DNA of 64,000 nucleotides from Apoderus coryli (GCA_911728435.2 OU452200.1:1951130-2015129); one strand, 5' to 3'; counted from the stretch's first letter, positions 35,608 to 46,889 are shown. Made by a program: numbers and translations. The notes: generated by a model from the sequence alone, not told the origin.

Positions 35608-38600
35608 ATGGTAAGTAAATTATGGCGTGACCAGCATGTATTTATTCGTGTTGAAATTTAATTAAATATCTGTAATATCATTATATAGGGCTAGATTTTC
35701 AAATTTAAAGTTTATTAATAATATTAATTTTAAGAAAATACACAGCTAACTCATTTTTTCAGAAAACTCAGTAGGTACCTACCTATCTATATGTTTAATT
35801 AAAAACATAAAATAACTAATTTTAATAATAAACCCTGTACTAACCCCTACTGGCTTTTTTGTGGTTTTAAATTGCAAAGCGTGTTACAACGCATCTTCAG
35901 CGGTATACTGGCGTATTGTGTAGTCTTTCATCAATTTTTTGACGAGTGCTGGTATACCTGCTGCGAATAATGTTAAAAAAATAATTGGGAACTTCAAATA
36001 TGCATGAAACAAACCTAATGTCCAGCTATTATACAACAAAACATTGTAACATGATAATATGTCAACCCTGAATTTGCAAGAATTTGTTGCTTTTTTGAAT
36101 TAGTTCATGTGGCCCCTAATAAAATCTCACGATTTTAAATGTATCGTTGTCGTAAAAATATGTTCCGTTTAAATTGCTTGAATATTAATGCTACATCTGG
36201 CATATTCTTAAATCTCCATCGCAGCTCGAATAACCAGTACAAAAGAAAAATAAATAAGTAATTTAAACTTATAGAAACAATACTTCTCGCTAAATGCTGC
36301 TTCAAATTGATACTAACTAAAGTTTTTGTGATCATCCTGTCAACTTCTTCAGTGTTCTGTCTAAAGTAATTAAAAATTGTTGTCAGTTAATTTTTCTTCA
36401 CACAAACGTAAATTTATTATTTCATTTCCCACACAGCACAAAATCCAAAATACCAGTTTGCGTGAAAATTAGGTTACCTCACTTTATGCCTTTATGCAGA
36501 TTTGAAATTGAAATCCGCATTCTCGCCAGTGTTCCCAACACTTGAAAAAAAATAACTGAAAATATCCCTGAATGAACATCAAATTACACCACTTTACACA
36601 CAACATTGTTGCCAATGGCTAATTAAAAAGATTTATGGAAAAGGCTAAAAATAACTAAAAAAAAAGCCGATATTGTGGATGTTTGCTTTTGCATTTCATG
36701 TGTCATATCCCAAAAAAAAAGAAGCAAAAACAATTTGACAATTGAAATCACTAAAAACATAGTCGGCCAAATTATCCCAAATAATTTGTTGTTAGAAAAT
36801 TACACACAGCGACCTCAAAATATCTCAAACCGGTATAATTACACCCGAATTGGGAACACTGATTCTCGCATCACGAATCACGATTATTAAATATCGACAC
36901 AAATATGAAAATGTCAATTCTGGAATCTCGAATTTCGCATACGAAGTTTTACGCTCGACATCCGAATATAACCATAGAATGAGTATGCTAAGCATAGCTT
37001 TCTTATTCTGTGATATAACTTTATGATTTGGAAATAAGTAGGTATTTAAAACCTCAAATTTATTTTATCATTTTAAAATGGGAGAATAAATGCAACATAA
37101 CATCGCAAAGTATCCATATATTATATTCCGATCGAAATGCATTTAATAATTCGGATGCAATATCAAAAATAAAAGCAAATTGTAAACCCAAGAATAACGA
37201 CTTTTATAATAGAAAACCAAAATAATATCTTTGAATTAAATTAACCAAACAGCGCGATGTTAAAGTGACATTTATAAATCACATTTACAGGGTTGTCACC
37301 TCTTTTCATGTGCGACACATGTCGTTTTTATTATGTTATCCAAAAATCGAGAATTACGGCTTGTCAAAAACTCGCGTTTTGGCAAATCTGTATATTTTAG
37401 AAATTTAATACGGATTCATCAGAATTCTATTTGCAGAGCGACTTGTCTTAATTACGTCGTAGGAAACCAGGCAAAGTGTCCCAAAACCGCAATTTCGACA
37501 TTCTCATCATCATTGCTCTTGGTAATAAATAAAGATTTATGCAATGTATAAATATTTGCTATTATGAATAAGGTTTATAAACAGTTTTAATTTAAAACAG
37601 ACCGATCAGGTTCACAAAATTAATGATATTGTCCAATATAACAATCTAATACCACATATAAGTAATCGAATCAGTAATTTAGGTGCATATATGATCGGGT
37701 TTTATTATCAACAAATAATTACTTAATAGTTAATTTATCACATGTCCACTATACTAATTTGAATAATTATTTATTTCACTATCGATACATACTTAAGAAA
37801 TGTTCATTGATTTATTGCTGAAACATGACTGACAAATTTCAAGGGCACAATTAGATTTGTAAATATCATTCAAATTGTACGTATACCTGTTGAATTTTGC
37901 AGTTTCATGATTTGTTGTCAAATGGTCTAATACTCTAGAACATTAAATGATAGAATAAGTAGTAAACGATGTCTTGACTACGAAGAACGATAATATTATA
38001 TTATTGTTGTTGATACACGTCGTGGCTCTCTTATGCATCTGTTATAAATGAATAGAACTGGCAACACTGATACAACAAGGACTCAGCGGTCTTTCATGAC
38101 GTCATCACAGCAATCGCATGCAATTTTAGGTTGTTTTAGTATTAAAAAATATGTAACCTTTGAAGGGCTATAAAATTTTTAAGTTAATTTAATTGTTTTT
38201 TTTAGAAACTATCGTCCATAATAATTGTGGTTTTCGTCACAAATGTTACAAGTGGATCAGCCAACAAATATTTACTGCAATTTGCTCATGATATCCTGTT
38301 TCCAGGAGTATCTGGAGAGGTAAATACCATTTAATTTAAACATTTTTAAGATTGTTGAAATTATCTATCTACTTATGTAGTAGTAGCAGTGAAAATATAA
38401 AACATTTTATGTAAACTTATTAGGTATTAAATTAACGTAAATAAATCATTGTTTCAGCTCAGCGGTACAGCAACAGCAGGCAGCAATCCAGTTAAAGTCT
38501 CCGCTGGATTCCACTTGAAACCTCCATCAACTCCACAACTTCCACTTCTACCTCCGCCAAACTACAGTAATGCTTTTCTGCCTCCACCCCCACCACCGTT

Positions 38601-38886
38601 CCCAGTTTTAATGCCACTACTCGAGAATTTCAGGCGACGTTATCAACCTCCAAGAATCAATAACTTGTTTACTCCAAACGATAAGGCTGTCCGACCGGAA
38701 AGTGCTGGACAGTACAAAAGCTATTTGGATGCATTGAAAGAGGATCAAACTGATAGCTCCAGTAGTACGACTGAAGATGGTGTTACGAATGGGGGTGGAA
38801 CCGTTGCGAGTGATTCGGCAGCTAAAAGTAGTAATACGTATGTCAATTTGAATGTTGATGGGACAGAATATAAATATTCGATTTAA
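35608..38886 (+). CDS. Secreted proline-rich protein, three coding exons
   Basis: Coding exon 1 is only the ATG at 35608-35610, followed by the donor GTAAGT. Exon 2 is 38206-38319 (acceptor TTTTTTTTAG, donor GTAAAT) and exon 3 is 38458-38886 (acceptor TTGTTTCAG), all in phase 0. The joined frame is 181 residues. It starts with a signal peptide (MKLSSIIIVVFVTNVTSGSA), then KYLLQFAHDILFPGVSGE, a GTATAGSN stretch, the proline-rich PPPNYSNAFLPPPPPPFPV, a serine/threonine-rich low-complexity part and the tail YVNLNVDGTEYKYSI. The ATG-only first exon plus signal exon is a common layout of insect cuticle and other secreted proteins, but no chitin-binding motif is present. An AATAAA lies about 25 bp past the stop. 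I do not recognise the family; an extracellular matrix role is only a guess. Intron 1 (2.6 kb) holds a hAT-like MITE. Confidence 0.8.
36527..36861. mobile_element. hAT-like MITE, 335 bp
   Basis: The ends read CAGTGTTCCCAA inward on both sides (36527 and 36861). The flanks carry an exact 8-bp duplication ATTCTCGC (36519-36526 and 36862-36869), the hAT signature. No transposase is encoded; the small + frame at 36675-36890 is incidental. It sits in intron 1 of the proline-rich gene. A second copy is at 39462-41738. Confidence 0.88.
36870..38205. other. Rest of intron 1 of the proline-rich gene
   Basis: AT-rich intronic DNA. Small + frames at 37028-37225 and 37333-37551 have no domain. No other element recognised. 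Confidence 0.4.
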
Positions 38887-38904
38887 GGATTTTGTAATTG
38901 TTTT

Positions 38905-39461
38905 AAAAAATAAAGAGTATATTTACATGGAATTCTTACTGTGTTTTAATTTTAATTACTAAAGAGAGGCACATCAATGATGTTTATTCGATTTATTTTT
39001 CTTCAGCAGATCTATGTATATTGGGTTGCATAATTATCTACATACTGTACTCAAAGATTAATGTACATTAATCTTTGCTGTAGATTAGAAGTTGCATATT
39101 ATTTATAAAGACAATGATATAAATTAATAAACCTCATAATTCTCTTTGACGTACCACTGGATTTGGTGAATAATTGTTGAAAAGTTGTTTATTTTATATT
39201 GAATTCATCTCGGGCAAGTATTAGTGTAGTTTATTAATTTTCTTTGCATTTGCGCCATCTATTTTTAACTACATACATTAAAAGATTCTTGAAGATAGGT
39301 TTCTAGTCTTGTAATAATATAAATTAATTTTTTCCATATATTAAGACTTTTTTACGATCAGTTTATTATTTAACTTTAGGAACATTACGATTTCGTTCAA
39401 GGAACAAATAAGTTGAAGAAAATATTGAAATGTTATTAATTTTCTACAGTAGTAGTTGCCC
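38905..39461. other. Intergenic, includes a perfect 26-bp palindrome
   Basis: At 39052-39077 CAAAGATTAATG is followed by TA and its exact complement. These are two terminal repeats of the 23671-26056 family placed head to head with nothing between. Flanks CTGTACT and CTGTAGA match at five of seven positions. No gene is seen. Confidence 0.6.
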
Positions 39462-40035
39462 CAGTGTTCCCAACACTTGAACACGAAAATATCCCCGAAT
39501 GAGTATCAAAAACATCACTTTACACACAACATTGTTGCCATATTTTACAATAATTACATAGATAAGGTATAATTTTCCATGTAGATTGAGTTTATGAATT
39601 TTAGAAAATGTAAATTTAAACTCATGCTCACTAATAATAAAAAAGAAAAATATGATAAATAATGTATTGCCTCTATAGCAGTAGCAGGTAGGAAGCCATA
39701 CTAGAAGAAGAGTGATCACGTCGGCACGCAGACTGGCGATCATATCGCAAAAAAAGACGCAAAAACACAATTTGACAATTGAAAAAATCACTAATGTTAA
39801 TCTGATTGGCAGGAGGCCATATATAAGGAAGAAGAATCGTAAAAATATTATATTGCTCGCTTTAAAATAGTAGCCCTTTGATTTTTGAATGCATACAAAT
39901 TATAAGTTGTGTGCATTATTCAGTTATAAACATAGTCGGCAAATTATACCAAATTATGCCAAATAATTTGTTGTTAGAAAATTACACACATTGACTTCAA
40001 AATATCCCAATACGGTGTAATTACCACAGAAATCT

Positions 40036-40040
<5 letters not shown>

Positions 40041-40114
<74 letters not shown>
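40041..40114. repeat. (TA)37 microsatellite in the left terminal repeat
   Basis: A 74-bp uninterrupted TA run. The right terminal repeat has only a few TA units at the same place, so the run expanded after insertion on one side only. Confidence 0.97.
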
Positions 40115-40115
<1 letters not shown>

Positions 40116-40825
40116 TCTAGAATGATAATCCCGTAGTACAAAAATGTAACCAAAAGTGTAGAGCTGTCCATAATGCGCATGATCACCAGTCACTTATTTT
40201 TCAACAGGACCGGCTTTGATTAAATGTAATATTACTGTTATAGGTATATTTAAAATTAAATTTTACCATTTGGTAATTCAAATAAAAAAATGGAATAAAG
40301 GAATTTAAGAAATAAAAAATTACATTAAATATATAAATACTTTATTGTCTAACAGGTACAACCCAATAATAATAAATCTAAGCAGAAACGAGAAATAAGT
40401 AAAAATTCTAATATTGGAAAATATCGTAAGGACTTGAGCATTCTAATTATTTATTTTATTATTATATAATATTTGTTTGTTTATACAACCACCTTAGGCC
40501 TCTTACCTCTCTACAGCCTTCAAAGAAGGGGTGCAAGAAACAGTGATTTCACGAATATTTTCCGTGTCCATGTAAACCACTTCCATATCATCCGTACTAC
40601 TCGCAATAGTATTTTGTGACAAAACATGGTTGGTAGAACTTTTATTCTCAGCAATTTCATGGAGGATTCTATAATTAAGTATATTCCAGTTTAACAACAG
40701 AATTCAAACGAACTTTGTATACCTACACAACGTAGGAAATATATTCTTGACATACATATCATGCATTTTTGACTGACTGCTTTTAAGTAAACAGTGTCTT
40801 GATATCAAACGATTAAGAATTTAAC

Positions 40826-41167
40826 TTCCACTCTCATTTACATAATCTCTTCTTTTCAACAAAAGTTTGGGAACTGCATCGGGTACGAGGGTGATCCTCT
40901 TGCCGTCTTCTCTACAAATGATATCTTCTGCAGCGAAATGCTTACTGCATATGACATTCCCATCACATACATTTTCTGTACTAGGATCCCAATGCCCGCA
41001 TCCAAACATCATGTCTTTTTTTTGTCAAGCTAAAAATGAGTATCATGTCAATGGTATCATATTGACTCAAACTGAGACTGTTAGAAACCCGATACAATAA
41101 CTTACTGAAAATATTTAATACCAGGAATGATACTTTCATTTTTACACCACAACACTATACACCTCAT
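40826..41167 (-). pseudogene. THAP-domain N-terminus of a P-like transposase, frameshifted
   Basis: Exon 1 (41167-41106) encodes MRCIVLWCKNESIIPGIKYF and ends at a GTAAG donor in phase 2. Exon 2 starts at 41029 behind TTTTTAG and continues HLTKKRHDVWMRALG. The next in-frame codon after the following serine is a stop (40981-40983). One base out of frame, DPSTENVCDGNVICSKHF and then LVPDAVPKLLLKRR follow. Together these give the THAP zinc-binding C2CH pattern: CxxxxC, W, CSKHF and the AVPxL motif. A single extra G in the GGG at 40988-40990 would explain the shift; it may be a real mutation or a sequencing error. THAP domains bind DNA at element ends. A further minus frame at 40503-40697 may be a later exon, but I could not join it in frame. 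Confidence 0.75.
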
Positions 41168-41746
41168 TGTTTGTTAAATAAACAAACTACCAAACCAAAA
41201 TAACAAATATTAAAAACAATTTTAATCACAAATAGGTATATCTATCAACAATTAAAATATACCACGCATAAACCCATAATTCAATTATAAAACCTATATG
41301 AATTGTTGTGAAGCCGACTCTGACAGATATTCCCACTACGAGAAATGTCATTTGCGAAAATAGACGCTGTTGCGAAATCTCCTAAATTTAATAAGATTTG
41401 GAAAAAAATGTTTCGTTCATATTGCTGAAAACTAAACAGTATTACAATTTTTCCGATAACATTGAATTATTTGATTTTGTCAAGCTGTTTCGTATGACGC
41501 AACATATGGATTTTTTTATAAAACAGATATGTCGCATAAATTCTGTAAGGCGAACGACAAAATAGTTTTAAATATGGCAGCTCTGTACTGAAAATAAGTG
41601 ACTGAGGAGCATGCGTAGTTCGAGAAAACTCTGCATACCCGTTACACTTTTTGGTATTCGGCTGGATTTAATTAGCATTCTAGAGTACATATATAATATA
41701 AGATTTCTATGGTAATTACACGCGAATTGGGAACATTGAGTTACCC

Positions 41747-43123
41747 CCTCACTGACATGTCGACTATGCCGCAGCCATAGAGAGGCAAACTATCCAACCA
41801 ATTAAAAAACAGACATCCTTTGACAGCACACTTCAAAATTTTGTTAAAAGTATATCTATCGCCATCTATTACGGAATGTTTCAGTTATATTTAGATGAGT
41901 CGGACTTATTCTATATAGAATTCTACGAATTATATTTGCTCCTACAAACAAAGTACTAACTTTTCAAATTAGATGCCGCTTAGTTAAAAAATACTGATTT
42001 CAAAGTGATAAAATTCGGAATAATATGACTCTTTAATGCATAAAAAATATACTTACTTACAATAAATAATTAAAAATTAGTTTATTAATAAAAAATAATA
42101 ATAATTAAATAGATTGTTAACGCTTTTTAAAAGTTGATACACTTTAGGTACGTAATGTTAGATAAACTTTGGCATTTGATTAAACAGTAGCTGCATTATG
42201 TAATTAAAAAAGGGCTGGGGTTTAAAAATTTGCTATTGGAATTGTCAACTTACACATGACTTTTATAATATGTAAATTATAAATAATTATATCGGTAAAA
42301 TACTTTTTATGTAAAAACAATAAATTTTTTCATACTTAGGTACCTATATTCAACTAGGTAAGTATCTACCTAGGTACTATTAGAAATATTTTCGTTTAAT
42401 TTATCGAAAGAAAAGAAGAGAAAGTAGTGTTTGAGGTCATTTTCGACTTTTAATGCCAAATATCAAAAGGATTTTCTTACCTCACTTAATCGCATGTTGC
42501 GTTTATATAGAATTCCGTTCCTTTTACAATCAAAATGTGGTAAAAAAATATTTCCCTATTCTAAATGTTGGCATTCTTTGAGTAATGTATTTTTGTTTAA
42601 TTAATAATAATAAGAATAAATGATTAAAACCCTCATAAAATTATATCCATACACCACGGCATGAAATAAATTTCAGGTTTTTAAATTTTTCGTCTGATTC
42701 AGAAACACGAAGTATGTATCATAGCCTCAACTATATACCGTTGGTTTTTGCCTGCAATAAAACCCTTGGGTGATAAAATATTCCGAATTTACTAATTTTT
42801 AGACAGACATGTTTTACTCATCGATTATAGTAAGTAAATAATTTAATCATCATGTATAGTCATTACGATCGAGTTTATAGGACGCATCGACATCCTAGTT
42901 TATAAACAAATTTATTAAATCATTTTCAAGTACCTACTCCTGATCGTAATATTATGTATAATGCACCAATCTGATCTTTCAAATTTTGACTAAAATATCA
43001 ATCCGGTACGTTTATTTATACATTTCTATGAAATCAACTTCTTCATATTATAAAAGTACCATAAGTATATAACCATTATTAGATATTACTTAGTTGTTTT
43101 GTTATAATAGATATAGGGGAGTG
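41747..43123. other. AT-rich intergenic DNA
   Basis: No domain-bearing frame or clear repeat is visible. TAGGTACCTA-type strings occur near 42340-42380. Confidence 0.4.
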
Positions 43124-43247
43124 TTAGTTGCAGTAGATCCAGGGTCTGCCGCTATACCCAAGGTTGGAGGTGCTGGTATAAAATGGTAAAGGCATGGTTC
43201 GGGGGGGCAGTAGTCTGTTTTTTGCCAGTGGTGGTAGTATAGGCCGT
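43124..43247 (-). CDS. Possible terminal exon in a GC-rich island
   Basis: This stretch is much richer in G and C than the surrounding DNA. On the minus strand an ATATTTGCAG acceptor (43248-43257) precedes two open frames. One reads RPILPPLAKNRLLPPRTMPL and ends GRPWIYCN before TAA at 43124-43126. The other reads DGLYYHHWQKTDYCPPEPC and runs to a TAA near 43105. Both are proline-rich, and composition alone does not choose between them. No family is recognised and upstream exons are not known. It may equally be a chance GC-rich segment. Confidence 0.3.
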
Positions 43248-43775
43248 CTGCAAATATGTTTATTTTCGTAAGTATTTTAATAAATTATAGAAATAAGTTT
43301 CTTTGTTTATTAATGACAATTTAAATTATTTTAAATTGATTAATGAAATATAATAATTCTTATACAGTATGGTTCAAATATATCTCAATCGTTACGGATT
43401 CGGTGAAAGTTAATTAATACTATTTTACAAACATCTAATAGGATATAAATAAATTGAAAAGTGTCGTTATTATTATAGATGTTGTTTCTAAAATTCTCCA
43501 TGCATTTTTTGTTGTGCCATTATTATTTGTTCTGTTATTTCCATTATTATTCCAAAATAATTTATAATTAAAACATGCTATTCGGTACTACACAATCACT
43601 TTTAAGAATCTAATTTTAAAACCAGTTTAGAAAATTCTTTTAATAAAAATAAATAACAATTTATATATTTCTATATTAAAGAAAAATAAATAATTTAAAG
43701 AAATAGTCTATATTGAATGGGAGTGAATGCATAGTGTATTAAATATGACAAATCAAAGTCAAAACTCCATGAAAA
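43248..43775. other. AT-rich intergenic DNA
   Basis: Nothing recognisable. Confidence 0.4.
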
Positions 43776-44061
43776 AAGTTCAAAGATTACTCTTTGAGGT
43801 CTAAATCATAAAGGCGACCAAACATGTTTCATGTTTTTATTTTATTTTAATGGTTAAGTAGTTTAATATAACATAATTTCCCAGAAGTGTCTTCGATACA
43901 TTTGTCTTTGTATACTTAGACTACTTTATTATGTAATTATGATAATTTGCACAATGCATATTGCTTTCCTACTAACGTTTAACCACTGATGATGGAGCTA
44001 GTAGCTTCGAAACATGTTTGGTCGTCTTTAGGAATTTTCATACTCAAAGAGTACCTAATCT
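43776..44061. repeat. Inverted-repeat element with hammerhead-like motif
   Basis: CATGTTTGGTCG and about 55 bp of flanking sequence at 44006-44061 are repeated inverted at 43776-43833. The right arm carries ACCACTGATGA (43983-43992), a hairpin GGAGC/GCTTC and GAAACATGTTTGGT, the order and spacing of a hammerhead core. Between the arms lies AT-rich sequence without coding potential. Confidence 0.65.
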
Positions 44062-44755
44062 ATTAAATTATAATATTATTTTACTTTCAGGACATACATC
44101 TCTATATACTTTTAATATTTATGCTTGAACTTTATTTTTTCCTTCTTTCTTAGGGTGTCGGTTTATTGGAAAATTAACAAAATGATTTCACATCGTTTCT
44201 AAGAACAAAAACACCAATGTTAAAAAATCACATTTTGGACAAACTAAACAATATTAGAAAAATCTGCAGAACTGTCCTATAATATCATTGTGAAACTCAA
44301 AATCATATCTTTAATTTCAATAATAGAAAGATATTGGACAGAAAACGAAGCGGGAAATGCTGGAAATAATATAAGTACAGGGTATTTCATAGTATGTGGG
44401 ACGCATTTACAGAAGTAATAGGGCATCTCAAAAAAAAACAAATGGAAACAGTTCCTATAAACATATGTACAAAACCCCTTTGTGTCCGAGATATAGGCTA
44501 ATAATAATACTAATGCTTTATTTGCCTATATAACAATAGTTATTGGCATCGTCACATTCAGTATGTACATAAATAAAAATAAAATATAAACAAACAAATG
44601 CGTGTGTAAATAGTACAAATACAAAACAGTAAAACAAAGTACATAAAAGTCACTTTAACCTTCAATAAATAGTCTAAAAGCGCATAATTCAAATATTACA
44701 ACAATCAACAGACTATAATATAACTTAAGATTAACAAAGCACTAGAGTGTAAAAA
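44062..44755. other. Intergenic, includes LINE 3' UTR
   Basis: 44500-44755 is probably the 3' UTR of the minus-strand LINE that follows, ending near the AATACTAATGCTTTATTTGC region. An orphan TACAGGGTATTTC end lies near 44378. Confidence 0.4.
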
Positions 44756-44761
44756 ATTCAC

Positions 44762-45580
44762 TCAAAATTTGTAGGTGAGATAGTCAGCATAGTCATATGG
44801 GACAATCTCAAGAAGTTGTTTTTTCACTTCAACTTTAAATTTATTGTTGTTCGCAATATCTTTTATCTGACGAGGGAGGTGATTATAGAATCTAACGGCT
44901 ATAACCTGAAACTGTCGATTTGTCAAAGCTAATCTGTGCCGGGGCAGACAGGTTTTTCTTATGCCGCGTTTCATAACAGTGTAGATCCTCATGACTTATT
45001 AAAGTATTGATATTTTCCCTAATATAAAAAATGCATTGCCAAATATACAGAGCAGGAACTGTTAAAATATTTAATTTTTTATATCCAGCTGTAACCATTA
45101 CGCGTACAGCCGCCTTTTGAATTTTAAATATAATTTGCCATTGGGGTGCCTTGCCCCAAAACAAAACGCTATAACTAATTAGGCCCTGAAAGTATCCCAT
45201 ATATGAGCAACGCAAGACTTCTTGTGAACATGCAGTCGATAGTTTTCGCAAGAGATAAACCACACTGGACAATTTTTTGGCAAGGCAATCGATCTGATCT
45301 TTCCATGTCAATTTTGGGTCTACAATTACTCCAAGTATTGTGTTCGCTAGTAAAATTTTTCCTTAGTGTAAAATCAATCCTCTCCGTTTTCGTGAAGTTA
45401 AGAGACAGTCCGTTAGAGGCAAACCAATTTTCAGCACTTTTTAATTTGGTTTGGATTATGTTATTAAAATCCTCGGAAGGCTGGTAAGTTGTGGTGTCGT
45501 CTGCGTACTGAATTATTTGAGTATCCCTCAAAAAAGATGATAAGTCGTTGACATATATAATAAATAAAAGTACCCTAATT
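44762..45580 (-). pseudogene. Jockey/CR1-like LINE, RT C-terminal half
   Basis: On the minus strand from 45580: LLFIIYVNDLSSFLRDTQII then QYADDTT (catalytic YxDD), NWFASNGLSLNFTKTERIDF, TWKDQIDCLAKKLSSVVYLL and RCSYMGYFQGLISYSVLFWG. The C-terminal LTNRQFQVIAVRFYNHLPRQ, ending in LTYKF, completes it. Three overlapping frames are needed, so there are at least two frameshifts (about 45180-45310 and 44890-44990). The 5' part up to the PQGS box is missing, a normal 5' truncation. Confidence 0.88.
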
Positions 45581-46297
45581 TTTTTTTTGCTTTTTTAGAT
45601 TTGCAAAATCTACTTTACAAAAAAATGGTTACATTCCATTTACAACATTTTCAAAAAAATAATTCATAAACTTTACAATAAAGCTACTAACAAAATAATA
45701 AAAAAGAACGAACAATACCTATCATTACATATACAAATGGCCTAACAGAAACATTTCAGAGAACACTAACAAAAATAAAATAAAAAAAAATTGCAATACC
45801 TTCAAAAATAACTTATACAGTAATTTAAAAACAAAAACGCAAAAATGAATGAAATATCGGACAAACAACACCTGAAAAAAATAATTAACGGTCACAGAAA
45901 CACAAACACGAAAATAAAATTTTGATTTCGAAGATACAAAAATCTTAGACACTGAAACGCAAAAAAAAAAATTTAGAAATGATCTATACAAGGCGTTTCT
46001 AAAATAGTGTTACAAATAAGAAAGAGATTTGTATGAGAATATGGGTTTAATAGGAACGGTGCCTTCACCTAGTCCCAATTTGAGAGTTAGAAATTAAGGG
46101 TAGAGCCTCCTTTATGTCTTTTACTATTTGAAGATTAAGGTAAGTGTGCTCTACTGAGTTAAATCTTTATTTAGAGTTTAAAGAAGGGTTTGAGTTGAGT
46201 TTGAGTGGTCAAAATTTGTGAGCGAATTGGGGAAGTCGAATTATGAACCTAAATCTAAATTGTAATTTTTCGAAATGTCCTTATTCACAAAAAGATA
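45581..46297. other. A-rich intergenic DNA
   Basis: 45590-45990 is strongly A-rich with C/A-rich short runs. No gene seen; the minus frame at 45725-45991 mirrors this composition bias. Confidence 0.45.
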
Positions 46298-46889
46298 CAG
46301 GGTGTTTTAGATGACTGCCTGAGGATGATTTTATTGAAATATTTTCGAAACGACTAAAGATGAATTAATCAAATGCAGCATATTTATTCACCTAGTTAAA
46401 TGTCGTAAACTGACATGAAATTGAATAAAAAAGGATGACCATAGGCGGGTAAACGGGGGGAGCCTTGCCTTAATTATAACTTAACTTTTTTTTCTTGTGA
46501 CTTTTATTCTATTTGTGTCAAAAATGTGATAAAATAAGGTTTTCTACATAAAAAAGGCATACTTGTTTTTTCTCAAAAAACTTAAAGGTTTTCGAGAAAT
46601 TCGAGTTTGAAAATTTTAGGACAAAACTGCTCCTTTGTACACAGCAGTTTATTTTGATATTGAAATACAGTTTGCTAACGAAAAGTTTTTCAAAATTTTA
46701 GTAATGCTGCTACAATTTTCAAACTCGAATTTCTCGAAAACAAGTATGCCTTTTTTATGTAGAAAACTTTATTGTATCACATTTTTGACACAAATGGAAT
46801 AAAAGTCACGGGTCCCCCCGGTTTACCCGCCTATGATCATCATTTTTTATTCAATTTCATTTAAGTCCATGTCTTTTTGAAATACCCTG
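46298..46889. mobile_element. Fold-back Tc1/mariner-type MITE
   Basis: Ends CAGGGTGTTTTAGA (46298) and, inverted, CAGGGTATTTCAAAA (46889) are flanked by TA. The arms contain CATAGGCGGGTAAAC, GTGACTTTTATTC, GTGTCAAAAATGTGAT and TTTCGAGAAATTCGAGTTTG on one side and their complements on the other, so nearly the whole element folds on itself. The left arm carries about 110 bp absent from the right arm, including a CTGAGGATGA...TTTTCGAAACG hammerhead-like block (46319-46351). No coding capacity. Confidence 0.85.

Larger units (their letters stand above)
40025..41711 (-). mobile_element. P-like element with THAP-domain gene, nested in a MITE
   Basis: The termini read CACAGAAATCTTATATTATA (left, 40025) and CATAGAAATCTTATATTATA (right, complement, ending 41711). 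The inverted similarity continues inward for about 110 bp through ACTCTAGAATG and CAGTCACTTATTTTCA. GTAATTAC, a perfect 8-bp palindrome, flanks both sides (40017-40024 and 41712-41719). The unoccupied paralogue at about 36831-36845 has a single ATAATTAC at the same point. An 8-bp duplication at a palindrome, together with an encoded THAP domain, points to the P-element superfamily. At 1687 bp it lacks the catalytic region, so it is non-autonomous. Confidence 0.85.
39462..41738. mobile_element. Second hAT-like MITE copy, split by a P-like insertion
   Basis: The left end CAGTGTTCCCAACACTTGAA starts at 39462, and the right end is the complement of CAATGTTCCCAATTCG, ending at 41738. Flanks AGTTGCCC (39454-39461) and AGTTACCC (41739-41746) are a 7/8 target duplication. 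Internal blocks shared with the 36527 copy include ACACACAACATTGTTGCC and AATAATTTGTTGTTAGAAAA. Removing the nested insertion leaves about 580 bp, longer than the 335-bp copy. The minus frame at 39444-39791 is not a gene. Confidence 0.85.

Noticed and set aside
45725..45991. Minus-strand 88-residue frame rich in F, V and L
   Set aside because: A-rich sequence read on the other strand gives phenylalanine-rich frames; no signal peptide or domain structure.
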